Source: Crateriforma conspicua (GTDB lineage: Bacteria > Planctomycetota > Planctomycetia > Pirellulales > Pirellulaceae). Taken from it: DNA of 64,000 nt. Where the stretch lies: contig NZ_CP036319.1 in assembly GCF_007752935.1 (NCBI RefSeq), positions 5,746,501-5,810,500 of the forward strand. The letters are read 5' to 3'. Every line of letters starts with the position of its first letter. The first letter of the stretch is position 1. Shown here one piece after another: positions 27,967 through 36,900 of the stretch. The translations under genes and the position numbers were made by a program. The notes beneath the pieces were generated by a model. That model ran no database searches and was not told the origin of the DNA. It saw only the letters and a program-made list of their open reading frames with translations.

Positions 27967-29340
27967 ATGGTTTTGATTCGCACATGGTTGATCTTTTTAG
28001 TGCTGTCACTGATGGCGATTGGCAGCGTCCAGTGTTCACTTGTCATCGCCGACGACACCCTGTCACCAACGGGCATGACACCGGCGGTGGCGGGAATCAA
28101 GCACGATTTGGAGCGATGGTTTTCCGAAACCACCCCGACGTGGCTGCGCACCTATCGCGAATTGCATCAATCACCGGAACTGTCTTTCGAAGAAAAAGCG
28201 ACGTCACAGTACATCGCGGATCGTTGGCGCGACGATGGTTTCATGGTCGTTACCAACGTGGGCGGTTTCGGCGTGGTCGCGATGATGGAAAACGGCCCAG
28301 GCCCCACCGTCATGCTGCGATGCGACATGGATGCATTGCCCGTTACGGAGCAAACTCCTTTTCCGTTTGCATCGACCCAAAAGGTCACGCAAAGCGATGG
28401 AACAACGCTCGGGGTGATGCACGCCTGCGGGCACGACATCCACATGACCAATGTCTTGGCGGTGTCTCATTTTCTGGCCACGCATCGCGATCACTGGTCG
28501 GGACGACTGATGCTGATTGCCCAACCGGCGGAAGAGCGTGGTGCGGGCGCCCGATCCATGCTGAACGATGGCTTGTTTCAACGGTTCGCCAAACCGGACT
28601 ACGCGATCGCTTTGCACGTTGGCCATGATCTGCCTGCCGGACAAGTTTCACTGATGCCCGGATATTCCCAAGCCAATGTCGACAGCGTCGACATCACGAT
28701 GCACGGCCGTGGCGGTCATGGATCGGCACCCGAAACGACGATTGATCCGATTGTCATGGCTTCGATGCTGGTCGTGGATCTGCAAACGATCGTCAGCCGC
28801 GAGATATCGCCTCGCAAGCCCGCGGTGATCACCGTTGGTTCCATTCACGGGGGGACGAAGCACAACATCATCGGCGATGACTGTCATTTGCGATTGACCG
28901 TCCGCAGTTACGACGAAGCGGTTCGGCAACATTTACTGGAGGCCATCGAACGAAAAGCCAACAGCATTGCCACTAGTTTTCGTGCGGACGCACCGACCGT
29001 CACACGCAGCGAAGGGACGCCATCGCTGGAAAACGACCATGAACTGGCGGCGCGAATGCGAGACGTTTTCGCCGCCGCCATCGGCAAAGACCAGGTCGGC
29101 ACGAGTGAACCATCGATGGGCGGCGAAGACTTCAGCCGATACGGAAAACAGGGCGTGCCGATTTTGATGTATCGATTGGGGACCGTTGAATCGGCGCGTT
29201 TGAAACGATACGAGAAACTTGAAATCCCGCCGCCCAGCTTGCACAGCAGCCAGTATTATCCCGACGCGGAAAAATCGCTCCGCACCGCCTTTATGACAAT
29301 GACGGCCGCGACGCTGGAGCTATTGAAACCGGCACCGTAA
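27967..29340 (+). CDS. Secreted M20 family amidohydrolase (N-acyl amino acid hydrolase type)
   Basis: A protein of 457 residues from the ATG at 27967, with GGTGGAAAAGG upstream and a hydrophobic leader (TWLIFLVLSLMAIGSVQC). The di-metal core is visible: LRCDMDALPVTEQ, then MHACGHDIHM, and AQPAEERGAGA with the catalytic glutamate. GRGGHGSAPE lies in the lid/dimerisation domain, and SMGGEDFSRY holds the last metal ligands. The family (M20D; hippurate hydrolase, IAA-amino acid hydrolase) cleaves N-acyl bonds of amino acids. The leader suggests periplasmic action. It is followed immediately by a strong terminator. Confidence 0.92.
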   Translation: MVLIRTWLIFLVLSLMAIGSVQCSLVIADDTLSPTGMTPAVAGIKHDLERWFSETTPTWLRTYRELHQSPELSFEEKATSQYIADRWRDDGFMVVTNVGGFGVVAMMENGPGPTVMLRCDMDALPVTEQTPFPFASTQKVTQSDGTTLGVMHACGHDIHMTNVLAVSHFLATHRDHWSGRLMLIAQPAEERGAGARSMLNDGLFQRFAKPDYAIALHVGHDLPAGQVSLMPGYSQANVDSVDITMHGRGGHGSAPETTIDPIVMASMLVVDLQTIVSREISPRKPAVITVGSIHGGTKHNIIGDDCHLRLTVRSYDEAVRQHLLEAIERKANSIATSFRADAPTVTRSEGTPSLENDHELAARMRDVFAAAIGKDQVGTSEPSMGGEDFSRYGKQGVPILMYRLGTVESARLKRYEKLEIPPPSLHSSQYYPDAEKSLRTAFMTMTAATLELLKPAP

Positions 29341-29369
29341 GGCGACCGAAATTTGCCCGGTCGCCTTTT
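29341..29369 (+). terminator. Rho-independent terminator after the M20 gene
   Basis: GGCGACCG (29341-29348) pairs perfectly with CGGTCGCC (29358-29365), followed by TTTT. It begins on the base after the stop codon. It could also act on the convergent DUF1080 gene, since the complementary strand reads AAAA before the stem and TTA after it. Confidence 0.85.
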
Positions 29370-29437
29370 CGGATGGCGGACGCTGCGCCCCGTCGTCAGT
29401 CACGCGTCTGTCGCAAACAGGGGCGGATGGCCGAGGT

Positions 29438-30259
29438 CTATTCTTGATCGTCGCCTGACGATTCGATCGGCGTTTCTTTCTTACCGTCGCGGATGAAGGG
29501 CGACCGAGTTTGTTCGCCTTGGGCGGGGGTGAATTCGCGTACCCAAATGTTGCGGAAGCGAACCGGGTTACCGTGATCCTGCAGCGAGATCGGCCCTTCG
29601 GAATCATGGGCGTTGTACTTCGGCGGACGGTTGTAGGGCGTGTCGCCCTTCAATTCGAAGTGGTTCAGAATCAGGATGCCGTTGTGCATCGCGGTGATGT
29701 AGGCGGGCGAAACCAAATTGCCGTCTTCATCAAATTTTGGCGCGGTCCAAAAGATGTCGTACGTGTTCCATTGCCCGGGGGGCCGAGTGGCGTTGACCGC
29801 CGGAGGCGTTTGTTTGTAAATCGCGCCCGCCTGGCCATCGAAATACGTCTTGTTTTCATAGGAATCCAAAACTTGAATTTCATAGCGATCCATCAGGAAA
29901 ACGCCGCTATTACCGCGTCCCTGGCCTTCGCCTTTGGCCGGCGTCGGGGCAGACCATTCGATGTGAAGCTGGCAGTCGCCGAATTTCGGGATCGAAACCG
30001 CTTTGCCTTTGCCCGTCAACATGCACCCGTCGACGACTTTCCAAGAATCGTTGACCTTCCACTGGGAAAGGTCATCACCCGAAAACAGAACGACCGCGTC
30101 GCTGGGCGGATCGGAATTGATGACGCCCGGAGTAACGACCGCGGGTTCTTCCCAAGTGATGCCGTTCAGGTATTCCTTGGCGTTTGCCGAGGAACCCGAT
30201 GCGGAGATGACAGCCAAGCCGGCAAAGGTAAGGATCGAGTTGAAAAATCGACGTTTCAT
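29438..30259 (-). CDS. Secreted DUF1080 protein (3-keto-glycoside hydrolase-like)
   Basis: A 273-residue exported protein: leader FNSILTFAGLAVISASGSSANA, then a DUF1080 module. LFSGDDLSQWKVNDSWKVVDG is the N-terminal motif, SGVFLMDRYEIQVLDSY the middle one, and PPGQWNTYDIFW, HNGILILNH and SLQDHGNPVRFRNIWVREF the later strands. Such modules have a laminin-G/concanavalin-like jelly roll; some family members hydrolyse 3-keto-glycosides, others may only bind sugar. The acidic C-terminus after the domain is short. The gene lies downstream of the LEPR-XLL surface protein gene on the same strand, separated by 236 bases. Confidence 0.9.
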   Translation of the reverse strand: MKRRFFNSILTFAGLAVISASGSSANAKEYLNGITWEEPAVVTPGVINSDPPSDAVVLFSGDDLSQWKVNDSWKVVDGCMLTGKGKAVSIPKFGDCQLHIEWSAPTPAKGEGQGRGNSGVFLMDRYEIQVLDSYENKTYFDGQAGAIYKQTPPAVNATRPPGQWNTYDIFWTAPKFDEDGNLVSPAYITAMHNGILILNHFELKGDTPYNRPPKYNAHDSEGPISLQDHGNPVRFRNIWVREFTPAQGEQTRSPFIRDGKKETPIESSGDDQE

Positions 30260-30495
30260 GGAAGGTGCAAAAGTTGGAGGTAGGACACATCAACGGTGCT
30301 CGGTAGTTTAGCCGAAGCGTGTCGCCGGTACCTCGGCCCCCCGTCAAAGAAATCGTCGCCCCCAAACGTGCGCCACGTTTGCACCGTGACGACACCTGGC
30401 ATTGGGCAATTGCGACACGGCCGAACGGTCGCCGTGGCCGGGTGCCAGTGGGGCCCCAGGCTTTTCAGCGCTGACCCGGCAAGTCCTAAATCTCG

Positions 30496-33400
30496 TCAAG
30501 CCAATTCCCAGCGGCCGACAGTACCGTCATCCAGATCGACGTAGTACATCAGGTCATCGGGCCCCTGACGAAGGGCGACCACAATGTTTGCACCGGTGTC
30601 AAAAACGTTAACATCGCCAACCGTGCCATCGGGATTGATCGTGGCATGCCGAACGATCCCCTGGCCAAGGTCGTTGAAGAAGATGTCACCATCGAACTGG
30701 CCGCCGTATGCGTCGCCACGATAAACGTCGCCCATCACAATCGCGTTGATACCGTCGGCCTGGTGGCTGAGAGCGTAAATAGATGCGTCGACCGGAATGT
30801 CTTCTGCAAAAAACGCTTCGCCTTCAGGGGTATTTGCATAAGAATTGTTCACCAAACTGGTACCGTTACCGCCTTCATAGAACGGCCAACCAAAATTCGC
30901 CCCTGCGCCGGCGGCATTGATTTCTTCCCACTTGGTCCACCCCACATCACCGACGTAAAGCTGGCCGGTTTCGCTGTCGACGCTGATTCGGAAGGGGTTC
31001 CGCAGCCCCATTTGATAAACCTTGCTTCGATTGGCGTTAGGATCATCCACGCCTTCTTCGAAGTAAGGATTTCCGGCGCCCCCTTCGCCGGTGATCGGAT
31101 CGATTCTTAAAACCTTGCCGGACAAACTGTCGGCGTGTTGGACCCGATCGGCACGTGGATCGACGCGGTTGTAGCTGGCACCATCGCCGATCGACACGAA
31201 CAGCATGCCATCGGTACCAAAGGCCAGACTGCCGACGGTATGCGATTCACTGTCACTGGGAATGAAATCTTGCAAGTAGTTGCCCCACTCATCTTCCCCG
31301 GCCGGCGGCTCTTCGAAATCGTTGGTGCTGTTGGCAAAGCCATTGAAGTTTTGCCAGGTGCTGTTGGCACCCAACAAAATCACATCGCTTCCTTCGACCG
31401 CCTTCAAATACCCTTCGGTTTGATCCGCCGTGACACGGATCAGGCGCCCGGCGCGATTGCCTTTGCCATCGGGCCCGGCCAGACCGGTTTTGCCTTCGAC
31501 TTCGGGTGGATCGTAGGTGAACAACAGATAGACGTACGGATTGATTTCAAAGTCGGGATGGACGGCGATGTCCAACAAACCGCGGTCCCGAGTGCCGTTG
31601 ACGATCGCGGAAATGTCGATGAAAGGTTCGGACTGTAAAACGCCGTCGACCGCCACGTCCACAACACCGCCTTGCTGGGCGATCAGCATTGCACCACCGG
31701 GCAACCAGTCGATCGCCGTGGGGGCAATCAAACCAGAAACCTGATCGACGGCGACCAGCGTATCGGGAACCTGGGTGGGCGGATCTTGAGGGGGATCTTG
31801 CTGATCCAAATTCCAGCTAGTGATCCGATGCACGTTGTTGGACCCACCCGTTGCACCGGTGAATCCCACATAGGCTTGATTGCCGACGACCGTTTCCAAG
31901 TCGACCGTGGTCTTCATGGCGGCCAGTTCGGGCTTTTCGTTTTGATCGGACAAATAGACGGCCAAAACATCGCTGGTGCCGTTGTAGTCGACCCACGCGT
32001 ACAGCCGTGACCCACCGTTCAGATCGAAATCAGCCACCGTCGTTTTAAGGGCATTCTGGACGCTGCCCTGGATGATCGACACATGGTTGTTGCTGATGTC
32101 GAACGGTGAATTTTTCCAAGTATCGAATTCAACGGCGATCGAATTGGCAATCCCGTCGTATCCCAATTGACCGGCGTTTGAACCAATGGCAGCGGCCCCC
32201 GCGGGATCATTCTGGATCGTGAAAGTCAGGCCGTCGGCGCCCGACGAACCACCGGTGATTTGAAACCCGAATTCAGACCGGAAGGATCCATCGTTGCTGA
32301 GATCGATGGGCGTTTCATAAAAAGCACTGCCGGCTTTCCAATTCGTCGCCGGGGTCAGACGCAATTCGTCTGAGTTGATTGTCGCGTCGCCGTTGATGAT
32401 CAAACCAGTGGAATCAGCGAAGTCGTCATAGTTGGGCAGCAAAACTTCATCGTCAACGATGGTCACCGTCGCGGTGCGTGGGGCCAGCAAAGTCGCGCCG
32501 CCGACCACGTTGTCAATGGTGACATTGAACTGTTCAGCCCTTTCCGCCAGGTCATCATCCAGAATTGGAATTTGGATCTGCGCGACGCTTTGGCCGTCGA
32601 GGAAAGTCAACGTACCGCTGGTCGGTGTGTAGTCGATGCCTTCGGCGGCAGAATTTTCGAACGTGGCATAGTCGACCGTGATCGTGCCATCGGTACCTTC
32701 ACTGCGAACGACATCCAACGCGACGAACCCGGCGGTTTCATCCACCGTGACGTTACTGGTCGCCAACGAGATCACGCCAGGCTGTGGCGGTGGGACTTCG
32801 CCACCAAAATAGAACGAACCGTCGGAATGCAAGAATTCGTTTTGCTTGTATCCGGGAACCACGCCCCCCGGTTCCCAAGTACCGGTGCTGAACACCGTCG
32901 GGGCTTCGGTCTGATAAACGTCTTCGCCGATCGAAACCCGATCGACGCGAAGGTTGCGATCGATTTCGCCATCGTTGACATACAAATCGTTCGTGAACGC
33001 GATGCGAATCTGATCGATGGTGACATCGGTATCGGAAATGTACGTGTAAGATTCGAACGAATTGTTGTAGGCATTCCCACCAATGTTGGACCAAGTCTGG
33101 ACTTTGGTGTCGTCGATCCAAAGTTCCATGATTTCGTCGTTCTCGTTGCCCGCCGCATCGATAGTGATCGCGGTGGTATCGGGTTCCTGGTACTGGAAGT
33201 ATCCGTCCGCCGCCAAGAAATTGCTTTCACGATATCCGGGCTGAATCCCGTCTTCTGGCAACCAAACTCCGGTGCTGAAAACGGACGGGTCATCGGAGCG
33301 ATACACGTCGCCGTCGATGGCCATACTTACGACAACCAGATTTCGATCAATCCCTTGATCGGGATCATAAAGGTCGTTGGTGAATGCAACCTTGATTTGA

Positions 33401-33699
33401 TTGGCGCTGACGGAACCCGTCGTTTGATAAGTGAACGTTTCCAGTTGTCCGGCACCGGGATCGCCGCCGACGTTTTCCCACGTCTGCACGACTTGATCGT
33501 CGATCCGCAATTCCATGGTTTCTTCGCCGGTCGTTCCGGCCGCCACAATGGTGATCTGTTGGCCCAGATCGCCGGCCAACATCAATCGTGGCTCCAACGA
33601 CTTGATCGACCAATCAGTGCGCCGGCTCTTCGATACCTGGGGGCCTTTCCCTGAGAGAACGCGGCGAAGAAGACGGCCGAAGGTGGATGTCGATTTCAT
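30496..33699 (-). CDS. LEPR-XLL surface mosaic: two CBM-like repeats, Calx-beta, lectin domain and sugar dehydrogenase propeller
   Basis: A 1067-residue protein made of recognisable blocks. Residues 1-42 are basic and contain SLEPRLMLA, a close form of the LEPR-x-L-L motif that marks many planctomycete surface proteins. Two tandem modules of about 120 residues follow (49-168 and 177-298), resembling calcium-dependent carbohydrate-binding domains. Residues 308-418 are a Calx-beta repeat ending VTIVDDE. Residues 424-645 look like a legume-type lectin fold (GADGLTFTIQN, IAVEFDTW). Residues 655-1067 are a glucose/sorbosone-dehydrogenase propeller (GLIAPTAIDWLPGG, SLAFGTDGMLFVSIGDG, LRNPFRIS). It may bind glycan and oxidise sugar with PQQ, but the cofactor residues were not checked one by one. 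Confidence 0.88.
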   Translation of the reverse strand: MKSTSTFGRLLRRVLSGKGPQVSKSRRTDWSIKSLEPRLMLAGDLGQQITIVAAGTTGEETMELRIDDQVVQTWENVGGDPGAGQLETFTYQTTGSVSANQIKVAFTNDLYDPDQGIDRNLVVVSMAIDGDVYRSDDPSVFSTGVWLPEDGIQPGYRESNFLAADGYFQYQEPDTTAITIDAAGNENDEIMELWIDDTKVQTWSNIGGNAYNNSFESYTYISDTDVTIDQIRIAFTNDLYVNDGEIDRNLRVDRVSIGEDVYQTEAPTVFSTGTWEPGGVVPGYKQNEFLHSDGSFYFGGEVPPPQPGVISLATSNVTVDETAGFVALDVVRSEGTDGTITVDYATFENSAAEGIDYTPTSGTLTFLDGQSVAQIQIPILDDDLAERAEQFNVTIDNVVGGATLLAPRTATVTIVDDEVLLPNYDDFADSTGLIINGDATINSDELRLTPATNWKAGSAFYETPIDLSNDGSFRSEFGFQITGGSSGADGLTFTIQNDPAGAAAIGSNAGQLGYDGIANSIAVEFDTWKNSPFDISNNHVSIIQGSVQNALKTTVADFDLNGGSRLYAWVDYNGTSDVLAVYLSDQNEKPELAAMKTTVDLETVVGNQAYVGFTGATGGSNNVHRITSWNLDQQDPPQDPPTQVPDTLVAVDQVSGLIAPTAIDWLPGGAMLIAQQGGVVDVAVDGVLQSEPFIDISAIVNGTRDRGLLDIAVHPDFEINPYVYLLFTYDPPEVEGKTGLAGPDGKGNRAGRLIRVTADQTEGYLKAVEGSDVILLGANSTWQNFNGFANSTNDFEEPPAGEDEWGNYLQDFIPSDSESHTVGSLAFGTDGMLFVSIGDGASYNRVDPRADRVQHADSLSGKVLRIDPITGEGGAGNPYFEEGVDDPNANRSKVYQMGLRNPFRISVDSETGQLYVGDVGWTKWEEINAAGAGANFGWPFYEGGNGTSLVNNSYANTPEGEAFFAEDIPVDASIYALSHQADGINAIVMGDVYRGDAYGGQFDGDIFFNDLGQGIVRHATINPDGTVGDVNVFDTGANIVVALRQGPDDLMYYVDLDDGTVGRWELA
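32806..33555 (-). repeat. Two tandem CBM-like protein repeats in the surface mosaic
   Basis: Residues 49-168 and 177-298 of the LEPR-XLL protein share a common order of motifs: ITI-x-AAG, E-x-MEL-x-IDD, VQTW-x-N-x-GG, IR/KVAFTNDLY, IDRNL, DVY, FSTG-x-W, PGY and a closing FxY. The similarity indicates an internal duplication of a carbohydrate-binding module. Confidence 0.8.
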
Positions 33700-33998
33700 G
33701 GACGTGTGATTTCGAAATCTGCTGAAGGTGAGAATCCTGATCCCTCTATCGGGGGCAACACCATCCTACTTCTCTGTTTTACCTTCGCAATCGATTCAAT
33801 CGGCAAAGATGGCACCTTTGTCGTCAGCATTCCTTAAGATGACTTCTCCCGCCTGCGTCGATTCGCCCTGTGTCGCGCGAAAACGTGACCACGACGCCGA
33901 CATCCCGCATGAACGCGTGCACACGCTGGTCTTGCCAAGACCAATGATGCCACGGCCCTCCCTATTCCCCATTCCTTATCGCAGCGACGGAGCCCGCA
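33700..33998. other. Divergent intergenic region with a short palindrome
   Basis: This 299-base gap separates the divergent surface-mosaic and FG-GAP/dehydrogenase genes. It holds no likely gene. The near-perfect palindrome at 33927-33943 is the only structure I could see; convincing promoter boxes were not found. Confidence 0.5.
33927..33943. promoter_or_regulatory. 17-base palindrome upstream of the dehydrogenase fusion gene
   Basis: TGGTCTT (33927-33933) and AAGACCA (33937-33943) are perfect inverted repeats around a three-base centre, 55 bases before the next start codon. The position suits an operator, but it could also be chance. Confidence 0.3.
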
Positions 33999-36900
33999 AT
34001 GGCGTTTCCAATTCGTTTGTTGTTCGGACTTCAGCCCGTTATCGGCGTTCTTTTGATCATCGCATGGATGACGCCGGGACACGATGCGACGGCCGATGCC
34101 GGTGCCCACGGCTGGGACCGAAAGGAAGTCCACGATCGTTTTTTCACCGAGGGCGCATCGGCCGGCGACTTGGACGGCGACGGTCACTTGGACATCGTCG
34201 CCGGCCCGCTTTGTTTCCGGGGCCCCGATTTTCAACAGCGGTTTCGAATCGCCCCAGCCAAAGAATTTCCGGTGGAGGTCTACAGCGATCAATTCTTCAG
34301 CCACGTCGCCGATGTGACCGGTGATGGGGCCGTCGACGTTCTGGTCATCGGCTTTCCTGGCAAGCCCGCGCGTCTGTACGTCAACCCGAACGCCGGACCT
34401 GTCGATCAAGATTGGCCGGTTCATGAAATCACGGGGCCGGTCGATAACGAATCGCCCGCGATCATCGACCTGATCCCCGGTGGCAATCCAGAAATTGTTT
34501 GTGGCAATGCCAGCCAATACGGTTATTACCGATCCGGCGACGATGCGACAAAGCCTTGGACTTGGACGCCGATTTCAAGGCCAGGTGCATGCCCGAACCG
34601 ATTCACCCACGGCATGGGTGTCGGTGACGTTGACGGGGATGGCCGGCTGGACGTGATCGGAAAGAGTCATTGGTGGAGTCAACCCGCCGACGATGATGCC
34701 GAAGCCCTTTGGCCCGCCAAACGTTGGAACGATTTGGCCAACTATCCCGGTGGTTCCCAGATTTGCGTCAACGATGTCGACGGCGACGGTGATGCGGACA
34801 TCGTGACGTCGCTGCACGCACACGGTTACGGGTTGGCGTGGTTTGAAAACCGCGGCGGCGACATCTTCACGCGACACGACATCATGGGCGAATCGTCCCA
34901 AGACAACCCGTACGGCGTCGCTTTCAGCCAACTGCACGCCGTTGCGATGGCGGATGTGGATCGCGACGGCGTCAAAGACATCGTGACGGGCAAACGCTTT
35001 ATGGCTCATCGCGGCAAAGACATCGGCGGATTACAGCCCCCGGTTTTGGTCTGGTTCCGCTGTGTTCGCACCGAATCATCTGTGGATTTCGTCCCACACC
35101 TGATCGACGATGACAGCGGCGTTGGTGTCGATGTCCTGGTCACCGACCTGAATGCGGATTCATGGGTCGATGTTGTGTCCAGCAGCAAACACGGGCTGAC
35201 GGTTCACTTGCGCGACCCCAACATTGCGATGACCGCCGAACCCAAATGGCAGGTGGCCGAAGGCCGCGACCAGTCCAAGTATGTCGAGGGGTTCACCCCA
35301 CAGCAGGCGGCCGAAAACATGATCGTTCCACCAGGCTTTGAGGTGGACCTGATTGCCGGTGAACCAGATCTAACACAACCAATCGCGATGTGCTTTGACG
35401 CCCGAGGCCGCATTTGGGTGATCGAAGGCCACACGTATCCCAACAAAGCGCCGGCGGGGCAGGGCAGGGACCGCATCGTCATCTTCGCCGACAACGATTC
35501 CGACGGCACGTTCGAATCCAAGTCGACGTTTATCGAAGGCATCAACTTGGCCAGTGCCATCGAAGTCGGCTTCGGCGGTGTCTGGATCGGTGCGGCTCCC
35601 GAGTTGTTGTTCATTCCGGACGCCGATCACGACGGCACCCCGGACGGCGCCCCGGTGGTCCTGCTGGACGGATGGGGACACCAAGACACGCACGAAACTT
35701 TGAACAGCTTCACGTGGGGCCCCGACGGATGGTTGTACGGTTGTCATGGGGTCTTCACGCATTCCAAGGTCGGCAAACCGGGCACCCCCGAAGATCAACG
35801 TGTTCGATTGAATGCCGGTGTGTGGCGGTACCATCCGACGCGTCACGAGTTCGACGTTTTCGCCCACGGAACCAGCAATCCATGGGGGGTGGATTTCAAC
35901 GACGAAGGCGAATGGTTCATCAGTGCCTGCGTCATTCCCCACCTGTATCACTTATCGCAGGGTGGTCGATATCAGCGACAAGCGGGACGGCACTTCAATC
36001 CCTACACCTATGACGACATCAAGACGATCGCCGACCACGCGCACTTCGCCGGACGAATTCAAGAACACGCGTACTGGGGTGAAAACAAGATCACTCGACC
36101 GCCCGCCGCAATGGACACATCCATGCTGGGCGGCGGCCACGCGCATTGTGGTTTGGCTATCTACGACGGAGACGTTTTTCCGGCCCAGTATCGTGGCGAT
36201 CTGTTCTTTCACAACTTGCACGGCCACCGCATCGTCCGGGAAAAAGTTGAACGCGACGGCAGCGGATACGTGGGTCGACATCGTCCGGACTTTGCCCTGG
36301 CGCAAGATCACTATCAAGTCGGCGTTGGGATCATGGTGGGTCCCGATGGCGCGTTGTACACGTCCGACTGGCATGACGTTCAGACTTGTCACCATCGCGA
36401 TCCGGAAATCTGGGACCGCACCAACGGGCGTTTGTTTCGAATCCGATATGGCGATGCCCAAGGGATCAGCCTTGACCTATGGTCATCCGACACGAGCGAT
36501 TTGATTCGCAACTTGGATGGGACCAATGGCTTTGTGGCAAGACAATCGGCCAGAATCCTGCAGGAGCGTCACAGTGATGGCGTCTTGGACCTGTCAAACG
36601 AACAGATTGTCAACCTTCCCGACCGGATGACGTCCGCTGAAGGCCGACGTCGCGCCGTCTGGCTGGCCGGTGCGATTCTTGGTTCCGATGCCAATCCGAT
36701 CAATCACTGGATTCAAGATGCTGACCCCGTGATTCGTCGCTGGGCGATTCACCACGCAACACAGCAAAGCGACATGACACGCGATGTCGCTGCGCATATC
36801 GCCGAAATCGCGTCAACGGAACCGAACGCTTCGGTTCGACGAAAGATCGCATCGTCAACGCAGAACTTTGCACCGGAGTACCGTTTGCCGATTTTGCGGT

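Noticed and set aside
30411-30495. GCCGGGT/ACCCGGC inverted repeat after the LEPR-XLL gene
   Set aside because: The loop is long and no T run follows, so it is not convincing as a terminator.
32572-33654. Plus-strand open frame of 360 codons opposite the LEPR-XLL gene
   Set aside because: Opposite strand of repeat-containing coding sequence; no leader, domain or ribosome site.
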